A stretch of DNA of 64,000 nucleotides from assembly GCF_003402575.1 (NCBI RefSeq), contig NZ_BGZJ01000001.1, positions 186,001 through 250,000 of the forward strand, in the 5' to 3' direction. Numbering within the stretch: position 1 is the stretch's first letter; each line of letters opens with the position of its first letter. The stretch comes from Mesosutterella multiformis (GTDB lineage Bacteria > Pseudomonadota > Gammaproteobacteria > Burkholderiales > Burkholderiaceae_F). Under the pieces are notes generated by a model. That model had not been told where the DNA came from. It was given only the letters and a program-made list of their open reading frames with translations, and did not search any database. A program made the position numbers and the translations under genes. Positions 1 through 8,101 of this stretch are shown in pieces.

Positions 1-190
1 CACCGTAGAAAGGGGGGCGGCCCGTCCGCTCCCGAAAAGCGTTGATTTCCTCGAACTGTCTGCGGGCAAGCGAATCGGCTGGCGCAGACTTTTTCTTCAT
101 CTCGGGCTTCAGGTCATTCAGAATCCCCTGAGGATCACAATTTCCTGAAATAATGTCATCAAAGGAAAGCGGGGATTTGAAGTCAGGCAT
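1..190 (-). CDS. Probable GIY-YIG nuclease family protein, N-terminal part (cut by window edge)
   Basis: The minus strand is open from an ATG at 190 to the window edge, giving 63 residues that begin MPDFKSPLSFDD and contain FEEINAFRERTGRPP. A GAGAGGG ribosome site lies 7 bases upstream and the helicase gene ends 16 bases before the start, so this is the third gene of one operon. A short N-terminal segment of this kind (acidic stretch, then an EINAF-type helix) is what I recall for GIY-YIG nuclease proteins that follow similar methyltransferase-helicase pairs. The GIY-YIG motif itself lies outside the window, so the family name is inferred from context and N-terminal resemblance only. Confidence 0.5.
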   Translation of the reverse strand, partial: MPDFKSPLSFDDIISGNCDPQGILNDLKPEMKKKSAPADSLARRQFEEINAFRERTGRPPFYG

Positions 191-206
191 TACTTTTCCC
201 TCTCTT

Positions 207-2276
207 TCAGGCCTGCTGGGCCAGCTTCTCGGCGCGCTTCTTCGCGATGAAGGCAAGTACCTCAGCGAGCCGTCTCTCATAGGCGTCCTCGGAAGAAAGC
301 GAGGGCTTCTTGCCGCCATGTTCCTGCACAAACTCTTGAATATTAGGCCAGAGGAGAACCGCTTCTTCTTCTGTGACACCTGAACGGTTTGAGACCACGA
401 TATCCTGAATAGTCTTCAACATCGGGGCGTCGACCGACTTGGAGAGGATCTCATAGGCTCCCTGGAAGGGATTGATCTTCGAAATGAGATCGATATTGAG
501 TTTTTCGATGTTGATGAATTTTTCACCCACCTTGAGAAACTCGGATACACGGCGCTGCGGATCACGGCCTTCTTGATTCTCATCCCCTCCGGCAGAGCCT
601 GAATCTAGAGAGTCCGAGACCATGGAGCCTGAATCGTCAGCTATTTCTACGCCTGGAGGAAGCTCGTCCTCGGGAACGAGGCCGCCGTTGCTGTGGATCG
701 CCATGGCGGTCTGCGCTGCCTTCGCAATGGTCTTGGCTTCATCCGGGGTGATGTCAGGATAAAGCTGAGTCACTATCTTAGGGAGCGTTTCCTCCGTGAA
801 GAGCTCTGGCGTGCTTTCTCCTGTGATCATCGGAGCAATAGCCCTGGTGTTCTGCAAGGCTGCAGTGATGACGTCTTGAGTGCCACCGTTGGCAAGAATC
901 TGAGCGACCCTGGCGCTCACAGGCGCCTCCGAATCATCGATAATCACGGTGCCTGGCGGGAGAGCTTCCCCCGACCCGATGAGGGAACGAGGCTTGAAGG
1001 TAATATTGGGAGCAAGAATCTGCTCCATCAATAGCGATACCGTGATCGCCTTCAGCATGTTGTTGACCGAGTTTCGAACGTCCTCATCCTCTGCATCGGG
1101 CTGTGCGATGAGGTTTGTAAACTGCGCGTGAGTCTTGCCCTCACAATCACGGGTAGCGCGACCGATAATCTGGATGATCTCGGTAAGCGATGAGCGATAG
1201 CCAATTGTGAGTACGTGTTCGCACCAGGGCCAGTCGAAGCCTTCTTTTGCCATGCCAAGCGCGATGATGATGTCCATCTGGCTCGCGTTCTTGATGTTCC
1301 GGAGATAGGTCAGAACGTTTTGACGGATCGGCGTATCGGTTACTAGGTCGGCTACAAAGAGAATCTTTCCACTGCGGGTTTTCACGCGATAAATGCCAGT
1401 TTCAGGATCCTGTCCCTGCACATCGCCGATGACATCCATGATGCGATCTACTTCATCCAGCTTCTGGCCCGTAGACTCCATCGAGTTGACGTTTGGGATG
1501 TGAATGATGGTCTTTTTCGTAACATCCAGGACTTCTTTGAGCGCGTCAAAATAGCGTCCCTGATAAAAGTGGTAACCGATGCCCAGAGACTTCAGATATT
1601 TGTAGCCGTTCAGCTGTTCGTAGTAGGTATAGGTGACCTGAGTGAACTTTGCTTCATCCTCCGGCGTCAGAATCGGTACGGCGTCACCCCGGAAATAAGA
1701 GCCTGTCATCGCGACGATATGGGCGGTGGAGCGCGCCATCAGATCACTCACAATGCCGCCCAAAATGTTGCCTTCCTCTGCCGAGGCATGGTGAAATTCG
1801 TCGATTGCGACCAACGTCTGGTTAAACTTCCGAGCACTTCCGGCTCGGTCATAAGCAAACCGAAAGGTTGCATGAGTGCAGATGAGGGCTCGCGCCGACG
1901 GATCTTCGAGGAATTCGATCACGCGGTCTACCTTACCCTCGTTTCCTGGAGTGCAGAGGTTGTAGCGAGGATCGACCTTCCAATCGGCAAAGAAACCATG
2001 AGAGGTAAGGTCTGTATCCTTAAAGGAACCGCCAATCGACATCTCGGGCACGGCAATAATGACTTTTTTCAATCCCTGCTTGAACAACTTATCGAGCGCG
2101 ATGAACATGAGAGCACGGGACTTACCAGAAGCAGGCGGGGCTTTGATAAGAAGATACTGCGCATCCCTCTTTTCATAAGCACGGGCTTGCATCTCACGCA
2201 TGCCCATGTTATTTGGAGCCGTGCTTTTGCCGGTCTGGGCATAACGAACGGTAAGAATATCTGTCATCTTGTTCAT
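207..2276 (-). CDS. DEAD/DEAH-type superfamily 2 helicase of a restriction-like cassette
   Basis: This 689-residue protein has a Walker A motif APPASGKS at residues 46-53, a motif II DEFH at 159-162, motif III TGS at 191-193 and motif VI QIIGRATRD near 369-377, the layout of an SF2 helicase or translocase. The ATG overlaps the stop of the methyltransferase gene as ATGA, so the two are translationally coupled. In restriction systems such a protein would translocate DNA or couple target recognition to cleavage. The last 200 residues are acidic and not recognised. No nuclease motif is visible in it, so cleavage would have to come from its partners. The start is fixed by the 4-base overlap. Confidence 0.85.
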   Translation of the reverse strand: MNKMTDILTVRYAQTGKSTAPNNMGMREMQARAYEKRDAQYLLIKAPPASGKSRALMFIALDKLFKQGLKKVIIAVPEMSIGGSFKDTDLTSHGFFADWKVDPRYNLCTPGNEGKVDRVIEFLEDPSARALICTHATFRFAYDRAGSARKFNQTLVAIDEFHHASAEEGNILGGIVSDLMARSTAHIVAMTGSYFRGDAVPILTPEDEAKFTQVTYTYYEQLNGYKYLKSLGIGYHFYQGRYFDALKEVLDVTKKTIIHIPNVNSMESTGQKLDEVDRIMDVIGDVQGQDPETGIYRVKTRSGKILFVADLVTDTPIRQNVLTYLRNIKNASQMDIIIALGMAKEGFDWPWCEHVLTIGYRSSLTEIIQIIGRATRDCEGKTHAQFTNLIAQPDAEDEDVRNSVNNMLKAITVSLLMEQILAPNITFKPRSLIGSGEALPPGTVIIDDSEAPVSARVAQILANGGTQDVITAALQNTRAIAPMITGESTPELFTEETLPKIVTQLYPDITPDEAKTIAKAAQTAMAIHSNGGLVPEDELPPGVEIADDSGSMVSDSLDSGSAGGDENQEGRDPQRRVSEFLKVGEKFINIEKLNIDLISKINPFQGAYEILSKSVDAPMLKTIQDIVVSNRSGVTEEEAVLLWPNIQEFVQEHGGKKPSLSSEDAYERRLAEVLAFIAKKRAEKLAQQA

Positions 2277-5026
2277 TCCTCATTAAAGAGGGAAGAGTCG
2301 TCTTCGTGGGAAACCAGCTTTTCGTAGCGCCTGAAGAGATGCGATAGACGCTCTTCATCGCTCTGGAACGGTTTCCTACGGTAAAGGCGTTCAACCGCGA
2401 CATCAAGCTCGTAATGAGCTTTTCTCAGGTCGGAGGGCATTTTGTCCGGATCATAGAGATCAGCAAGCGTTGTCCCAGGATAGGACTCGCGGATCATGAG
2501 GATGTTGCGAGCGAGATTTTCAATCTGCTCTCGCTGCTTTTCCGAGACCTGCGGCCAAGGGAAAGTGTTGTAGCAGAGATTGCGAGAATAGCGATACCGC
2601 GATTCTAGCCGCCCGCATACTGTCCGCATCCATACCATGTGCATGCGGGATTCGAGAATGCCGAAGTCATAGGGAGTACCGTTTGGCACCATATGGCAAA
2701 GATCCGTAAGGATCGTGTCGCTACCGATGAACCCCATAGGAATATATTCCCGTCGTTCAGAAGAAACGCGCGGAACAACAATGCAGCTTTCTGGGTTGTT
2801 CAGGTCCCGGAACTCATGAGGCCGTTGTGCAAGCTTGCGGCAACCAGGATCTCTGCTTGCAAGTCTCACGGACCTACATCGCTCTATTCGTTCGGCCACT
2901 AATTGAATTTTTAGAATCTCTTCTGGCGCACTGTGAAGCCACAGGCAAAATCGTTCTTCACTATGGAGCAGTTCGCGCGATCCGATTAGCTTTTTGATAT
3001 ACGGACGGAGCTTTTCAACAGCCCAAAATGTTGCATAGTCTGCAGGCTCGATGATGAGGTTACCGCCATCGTTCGGCATGTTTCCCAAGAACATCGGCTT
3101 ATCTGCTGAAATAGCTGAAGAAGCCTTTCTTATGAAAACAGATTCTTTCGCATCTAACAGATAAGCGTTGATCTGGTTTACTTGTACCGTCACTGGCTCT
3201 GCCTGCGGATTTTCATACTGATAGAGGAATTTCCTCTCCCTTTCCTTCTTGCTGAAACCGACAACAACACAATAAACCCCGGCATTCCCGCGGGCCTCGT
3301 TCCGCCACTGGAAAGTCTGATGGGCGAAGTTGATATGAACGCCTTCGCTGAAAAGTTTTCCCCACAGGGGTGCTACCTGCTCCCCCTGGCAAATAGAGTT
3401 TGTTGAAACAAAAGCGCACTCAATCCTAGGATTGACCGACATAAGCTGTGTTGCCTTCTGGTACCAACAGGTCACATAGTCAAGTTTTCCCGCATCTTTA
3501 ACATCAGGGAAAATTGCGAGTACTTCCGCTTTTTGCGACTTGCTGATGCGCAACGCGCCACCAAAAGGCGGATTGCCAATAATGTAACTGAGTTGCTTTG
3601 CTGGAAAGACTGTGGTCCAATCGCTTGTGAGTGCATTGACACAGGCGATATTTGCTTTGGCCTCAAGCGGGAGCGATGGCGACACCGCTCCGAGCAATGC
3701 GCCAAACTTCTGCTTCATGACATGCTCCATGAGCCACATGGACACGCGGGCGATGTACGCAGGGAATTCTTCCAGTTCCATCCCGTAAAAATGGTCGATT
3801 GAAACCTTCGAGTACTGGTTCATCCAGTCGGTCAAAAGAGATCTACCGCGATCTGGATCTGTATCCAGGATTGCCTTGACCGCCCTAAGTTCGAGCATCT
3901 TCAGTTCTCGATAGGAAACCACAAGGAAGTTGCCGGATCCGCAGGCAGGATCTCCTATCCTGATCGAAGCGAGCTTCTCCTGAAACTCCTTTAGCCGCTT
4001 TTTTCTCAGAGACTTTGTCTTGATGCCAAGAATGTTTTCGAGCTCTGCATTAAGCCCGTCAAGAAACAAAGGGCCAATCACTTTGAAGATGTTCTTTTCG
4101 CTTGTGTAGTGCGCCCCGAGTTCACGCCTGAGTTCAGGATCCATCACCGACTGAAACATGGAACCGAAAATGACGGGTGAAACTTCCCTCCAGGAGAGCT
4201 TGCCGCCAGCAATCAGATGCCGTCTGACGTTTGTATTGAACTTCGGAATGCAGCCCCGTTCGCTGAAAAACTCTTCATTCACAAAGGGGAACTCTCGAAT
4301 CGTCGCGGGAAGGTTTAGACGGCGCCGATCCTGTTCTGGCGTGCCCAGGGCCGCGAAGAGCGTCTCGAAGAACTGTGGAAGATCGCTTCCATCTTTCGCA
4401 GTCATGGATTCAAGCGCCACTGTCATCTGCCCAGGCTTAGGGAAAATTCCCGTATCCTCTGCGAAATAGCAGAAGAGCAACCGAGCGAGAAAGACGTTCA
4501 GCCCGTGTAATTCGTCATTCTCATAATGATTCAACTCTCGTATCGCATCGTAGAGTCGCCCCATTTTTTCGCAGGCTTTAATGTCTGCAGGATGTGCAGC
4601 ATATGCGAGCGGCTTCTCGTATTGACCTGTAAGTGGAAGGAAGAAATCAAAATTGTTTGCAAGATCCGAAAAATCGATATCGATGCTGTCGTCTACCCGG
4701 CGATCATAGGCTACGAGTCTTTCAAAGTCGGTAACGATAAAGAAACGAATCTTGTATCTTTCCAACTCGGGGGCGTTCAGAAGGCTTTCAAGCACCTCGT
4801 TAGGGTCCTGCCCCTTCGCCTCCCGGAAAAAAATCTGTTTGGTTAGGCCATAGTCGCCTTCGCGAAGAGCAATATTCCGGTCTGGATCGTTATGTTCGAG
4901 CTTTTGGATAGTGGTCCTGGGAAATCCGTAAAGCTTCAGGAACTTGAAGAAAAAGGTGCGGTCAGGCTCTCCTGAGGTGATTTCTCTGAGGCCTTTGATG
5001 ATCTTCGCCTGATTGAGCGCCGCCAT
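2273..5026 (-). CDS. MmeI-like class I SAM-dependent DNA adenine methyltransferase, possible nuclease-methyltransferase fusion
   Basis: The product is 917 residues, close to MmeI-type enzymes (about 920). SAM motif I DPACGSGNF is at about 359-367 and catalytic motif IV NPPF at about 485-488, the gamma-type N6-adenine order. A conserved AHYTS segment precedes motif I. Near the N-terminus D58, E69 and K71 form a D-x10-E-x-K pattern like the PD-(D/E)XK nuclease site of MmeI, so the protein may both cut and modify. The C-terminal third should hold target recognition. I place the start at the ATG at 5026, which has GGCAGGA six bases upstream, rather than at the in-frame TTG at 5041. It is the first gene of a three-gene operon on the tmRNA island. 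Confidence 0.85.
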   Translation of the reverse strand: MAALNQAKIIKGLREITSGEPDRTFFFKFLKLYGFPRTTIQKLEHNDPDRNIALREGDYGLTKQIFFREAKGQDPNEVLESLLNAPELERYKIRFFIVTDFERLVAYDRRVDDSIDIDFSDLANNFDFFLPLTGQYEKPLAYAAHPADIKACEKMGRLYDAIRELNHYENDELHGLNVFLARLLFCYFAEDTGIFPKPGQMTVALESMTAKDGSDLPQFFETLFAALGTPEQDRRRLNLPATIREFPFVNEEFFSERGCIPKFNTNVRRHLIAGGKLSWREVSPVIFGSMFQSVMDPELRRELGAHYTSEKNIFKVIGPLFLDGLNAELENILGIKTKSLRKKRLKEFQEKLASIRIGDPACGSGNFLVVSYRELKMLELRAVKAILDTDPDRGRSLLTDWMNQYSKVSIDHFYGMELEEFPAYIARVSMWLMEHVMKQKFGALLGAVSPSLPLEAKANIACVNALTSDWTTVFPAKQLSYIIGNPPFGGALRISKSQKAEVLAIFPDVKDAGKLDYVTCWYQKATQLMSVNPRIECAFVSTNSICQGEQVAPLWGKLFSEGVHINFAHQTFQWRNEARGNAGVYCVVVGFSKKERERKFLYQYENPQAEPVTVQVNQINAYLLDAKESVFIRKASSAISADKPMFLGNMPNDGGNLIIEPADYATFWAVEKLRPYIKKLIGSRELLHSEERFCLWLHSAPEEILKIQLVAERIERCRSVRLASRDPGCRKLAQRPHEFRDLNNPESCIVVPRVSSERREYIPMGFIGSDTILTDLCHMVPNGTPYDFGILESRMHMVWMRTVCGRLESRYRYSRNLCYNTFPWPQVSEKQREQIENLARNILMIRESYPGTTLADLYDPDKMPSDLRKAHYELDVAVERLYRRKPFQSDEERLSHLFRRYEKLVSHEDDSSLFNEE

Positions 5027-5041
5027 TGTTAATCCTGCCAA

Positions 5042-5374
5042 ATCGGTTCACGTGGAAGAAAGGGAAGCTGCCGCCATCTCCGTCGATTTGTTCATGAGCA
5101 GCCCCGTTGAAAATGTGTAACAGCCCCGAAACGGTTGGGTTCTCCCAAAGCCGCTTTCACATAGCTCTCAATTCTACTGATGCTCGTAAGCACCTGGAAA
5201 AAACATTGAATGGCAAAACAGCCAGACACAAAACAACCCAGGGCTGCTGTCCGAGAGGTTTCTCTGGTTTTTTACCTTTTTTCCCGCGGTCTCAAGAAAA
5301 TGTCGACACACGCTCAAAAGCTAGTTCAACAAAAAATCAGGTTTACTCACTCGAAACTTTAAGAACCACCCGGG
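5042..5374. other. Gene-free stretch between integrase and methyltransferase genes
   Basis: No convincing gene is seen. A 104-codon open frame on the plus strand has no ribosome site and an unusual composition, and overlaps the end of the integrase gene. The promoter of the restriction-like operon should lie here, reading left, but I could not pick a clear -35/-10 pair. Confidence 0.5.
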
Positions 5375-6706
5375 TTATTTATGGATCTCCGACATGCAAA
5401 AATTCCCCCAGGCTTCCATGATCCGCCGGCGCTCTTTGGCTAAGGGAGCGCGATCGTAGGCGCCGTTGTAGGCATCATTCTTTGCGTGGAGCAAGCACAT
5501 TTCCACGGCCTGCTGATCAAAACGGCGATTGTTCTCCAATTCATCATCTTTCGCCCACGTGCGGAATGAAGCGCGCGCCGTACCATGCAGGGTGATCACG
5601 CAAGGTTTGCCCATTTTTGAAGATTTGATGGGATCTATCCAGCCCCGATGGTCTTTTTGTAAGCGCTTTTCGTGAAGACCTCGCAAAAACATGGTTAAAG
5701 CTGCATCAGAAAAGGCGCTCCCATGAGAGCTGGGGAAGACATAAGGACTATCTTCATAACGCACTAGCCCCTTCAGGAGCTGTAAAGCAAAGGAGGACAG
5801 AAATATAGTTCGGTCTCTATTGGGCACTTTAATTTTGTCATGGTCCAACGGAATAACCCATATTCCCTGTTCCAAATCAATTTCGTCCCACTGAGCCATT
5901 CGCACGGCTTGAGACCGAGCAGCGGTCAAAATGGCAAATTCACAGGCCCGCGCCGACATGGAATCGTATCCATGAATCGTTGCCATCAGTCTGGGGATCT
6001 CTTCGACCGGACATGCCGCATGGTTTTGCTTGGGCTTTCTGTTCTTCTGAAACGGCTCCATTAATACGCCGAGCGCTCCTGCCATATCGGCAGGGTTTTC
6101 CCTATTCTTTCGTTTATGAAATGCGATCGCCCATTGAAAGATCTTTCGAGCATGCGTACGTGCTTTTTTGGCCGTTGACGGCGCCGACTGCCAAATGGGA
6201 GACAGACATTCCCGGATATCCTCCGGAGTAATTTGATCAATGTTCTTGGCACCGATAATGGGGAAAAGGTGTCTGCTGAGGATTTGGCGAGTGTCTTTTT
6301 CCCCGCGATGATTCTTTGACCAGTAGCCATGGTTAACGCGATCCTCCACCCACTCATTGGCTATTTTTTCAAAGGTCTGCTTTTTTTGTTCGAGCTCTGC
6401 CTGAGCTGCCTGCTTAGCAGCCAGTCTTGCTGCCCTCTCCGATTGTCTTTCATCTATTGGGTTGGTCCCTTTGGCAATTGACGCACGTGCATCAGCAGCA
6501 GCCTTTCGTGCCTGTGCGACAGACACTTCAGGGTAATTACCTAAAGCATAATCATGGCGCCCGCTTTCGTCTTTGTATCGGAGGAAAAAGAACTGCTGAT
6601 GGGGAGTTTTTCTGATGTAAAGCCCTTTCACTCCGCCAATAGAAAAGGTTCCGTACCCCAAATGCTTAACCTCAAGTGCCGTCAGCTCTTTTGTGATTTT
6701 TGGCAT
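5375..6706 (-). CDS. Tyrosine recombinase (P4/CP4-57-type integrase) of the tmRNA island
   Basis: This 443-residue protein begins with the arm-type DNA-binding domain typical of island integrases (residues about 1-90, with GGVKGLYIRKT and the YALGNYPEVSVAQAR motif). A core-binding domain and the catalytic domain follow. Visible active-site pieces are the arginine in LTAARSQAV, the H374-G-T-A-R378 box, H407 in the LLH box and Y417 in GAYDRA, so the enzyme looks intact. Its start lies 191 bases from the 3' end of the tmRNA gene, a classical attachment site for this family. The gene sits between the tmRNA and the restriction-like operon, which marks everything to its left as island DNA. Three copies of a 10-base motif precede it. 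Confidence 0.93.
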   Translation of the reverse strand: MPKITKELTALEVKHLGYGTFSIGGVKGLYIRKTPHQQFFFLRYKDESGRHDYALGNYPEVSVAQARKAAADARASIAKGTNPIDERQSERAARLAAKQAAQAELEQKKQTFEKIANEWVEDRVNHGYWSKNHRGEKDTRQILSRHLFPIIGAKNIDQITPEDIRECLSPIWQSAPSTAKKARTHARKIFQWAIAFHKRKNRENPADMAGALGVLMEPFQKNRKPKQNHAACPVEEIPRLMATIHGYDSMSARACEFAILTAARSQAVRMAQWDEIDLEQGIWVIPLDHDKIKVPNRDRTIFLSSFALQLLKGLVRYEDSPYVFPSSHGSAFSDAALTMFLRGLHEKRLQKDHRGWIDPIKSSKMGKPCVITLHGTARASFRTWAKDDELENNRRFDQQAVEMCLLHAKNDAYNGAYDRAPLAKERRRIMEAWGNFCMSEIHK

Positions 6707-6723
6707 GGGAGGAACCTCCTTTT

Positions 6724-6786
6724 TATGATGGGTAAAAATATATGTGATTTTTTAACTCTTATTTACCCATCATACCACCCATCATA
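6724..6786. repeat. Three copies of ACCCATCATA in front of the integrase gene
   Basis: TATGATGGGT at 6724-6733 is the exact inverse of ACCCATCATA at 6765-6774 and 6777-6786. The two direct copies start 12 bases apart and the inverted copy lies 31 bases away, immediately upstream of the integrase start. Such spacing suits integrase arm sites or an operator for autoregulation. Both readings are inference. Confidence 0.7.
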
Positions 6787-6854
6787 AAAACATGGATTTC
6801 TTTAGACAGACTTGGACGGCTATAGGCGGAATTCGCTTGTAATTTATTGATTTA

Positions 6855-6891
6855 ATAAAAAATCCCAGACGTCCTAAGACAGTCTGGGATT
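6855..6891 (-). terminator. Rho-independent terminator after tmRNA
   Basis: On the minus strand a perfect 10-base stem AATCCCAGAC/GTCTGGGATT (6882-6891 with 6861-6870) is followed by a T run at 6860-6855. It lies 6 bases past the tmRNA 3' end. Confidence 0.85.
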
Positions 6892-6897
6892 AGTGTC

Positions 6898-6930
6898 TGG
6901 TGGAGCTGGCGGGAGTCGAACCCGCGTCCG
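6898..6930 (-). other. Candidate attachment site (att) in the tmRNA 3' end
   Basis: Integrases of the family found at 5375-6706 commonly recombine within the T-arm and acceptor region of tRNA or tmRNA genes. The island lies directly downstream of this end. The second att copy is not seen in the window and should lie left of position 1, so the exact crossover is unknown. Confidence 0.45.
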
Positions 6931-7266
6931 CAAATTGTCCAAAGACGGTTCTACATGCGTATCTGATGAACTTTAAATCTCATCTTCATCCATGCCCACC
7001 AGCAGGCCATATGAAGACCAGCCGCTTGATCTTAATCCTGCCGTCACGGCTCCAACAGGATCCAGCCCGAGTATATGGCGCTGCTGTCAGTTTTTAGGCT
7101 GACCCGGCCCTCAGGCGAACCGGTGCAGCGTCCCGCTGGTATTAAGCAGCGAGAGCGTAACGCTTGTTATTGGCGTTTATTACTTTTCCGAACTGTTTAA
7201 CGAGGATCTCGGACCTCGACATGCCCCGTGCTCCTTCGTAATCCACGTCGAAACCAAGGCAGCCCC
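6898..7266 (-). ncRNA. ssrA: tmRNA (transfer-messenger RNA)
   Basis: The 369-base gene starts with GGGGCTG, which pairs with CAGCTCC before the encoded ACCA end at 6901-6898. The T-arm GGGTTCGACTCCCG is intact. The resume codon GCC is at 7174-7172 and the tag reads ANNKRYALAA followed by TAA at 7144-7142. It rescues stalled ribosomes and marks the unfinished protein for proteolysis. A TAGAAT box at 7283-7278 on the minus strand, 11 bases upstream, is a candidate -10 element. The 3' end is the likely integration target of the neighbouring island: the T-arm and acceptor stem are complete, as expected when an integrating element restores the gene end. Confidence 0.96.
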
Positions 7267-7319
7267 AAGGAAGGTCTATTCTACCCGCTTTTATTTTTTC
7301 CGGTGAGACAGAAGACGCT

Positions 7320-7919
7320 TTATTTTCCAAAGAGCCCGAGAAGTCTGCGAATCTCATCCTCGCGGACTCCCTTTCGTGCCACAAGATCGATACGCATCGT
7401 ACGGTAAGGTTCTTCCATCGGATCCGCCTGAATCTCTGTCTTATAAGGAGATCCGGCAAAAAGCGATCCCGGCACCGCGCTGAAGCCCGCGCCTTCGGAA
7501 ACGAGACGGATAATCGTTAAAAAGTCCCCCGCCTCCTCAATACCGATCGGAGCCTGACCGGCGTCTGACAGCCATGAAAGCATCCGGTCTTTGCAGACTG
7601 ATTTTTCAGGAATCACGAGGAACGGCACATCGTCGAGATCCATCTGAGACTCCACCGGAATATGAGAATCCGGATAAATCAGCATGATGTCCTCAAAGAA
7701 AAGGGGCCAGCGATTAAACGCATCATCTTCCTCTCCCCTGACAGTGAAGCAGGCGTCGAGCTCTCCCGACATAACCGCGTCGAGCACATCTGTATCCGAT
7801 TCTTCAATGACCTGAACCTGACCATCAAACGTTTCATGAATCTTTGGAAGAACGGTTTTCAGCCGGGATTCAAGGACTTCCTTCGAAGCCCCGATTTTCA
7901 ATATTTCTGCAGATGCCAT
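7320..7919 (-). CDS. Stand-alone LysR-type effector-binding domain (no DNA-binding domain)
   Basis: The 199-residue protein begins with LKIGASKEVLESRLKTVLPKI and continues in the pattern of a LysR substrate-binding (PBP2-like) domain: SDTDVLDAVMSGELDACFTV, the middle strand FFEDIMLIYP, and the late segment IIRLVSEGAGFSAVPGSLFA. The usual 60-90 residue N-terminal winged helix is absent. An in-frame stop lies five codons upstream of the ATG, and AAGGG sits at ribosome-site distance, so the start is real and this is not a missed upstream start. It reads towards tmRNA and lies downstream of the msrAB terminator. It could be a decayed regulator or a free ligand-binding protein. Confidence 0.6.
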   Translation of the reverse strand: MASAEILKIGASKEVLESRLKTVLPKIHETFDGQVQVIEESDTDVLDAVMSGELDACFTVRGEEDDAFNRWPLFFEDIMLIYPDSHIPVESQMDLDDVPFLVIPEKSVCKDRMLSWLSDAGQAPIGIEEAGDFLTIIRLVSEGAGFSAVPGSLFAGSPYKTEIQADPMEEPYRTMRIDLVARKGVREDEIRRLLGLFGK

Positions 7920-8040
7920 GCCGGAACCCTTTTACTGTGTATAAGTGAGCGTGACTATTATTCCTGCCGGAGGGCTTTCTGTCATCAGGGAGATGGTGAA
8001 TGTCCTCCGGGATACCTGGCGCAGCTGATATCAACTGCCG

Positions 8041-8077
8041 TAAGAAAAACCGGAGAGAGGCTGCCCTATCTCCGGTT
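8041..8077 (-). terminator. Terminator after msrAB
   Basis: On the minus strand the stem AACCGGAGA/TCTCCGGTT (8077-8069 with 8056-8048) is followed by TTTTTCTTA. It lies 25 bases past the msrAB stop. Confidence 0.85.
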
Positions 8078-8101
8078 TCGTTCTGAACGCCTGAACTGTT
8101 T

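Noticed and set aside
5107-5421. 104-codon frame between integrase and methyltransferase
   Set aside because: There is no ribosome site, it overlaps the integrase end and has no recognisable feature.
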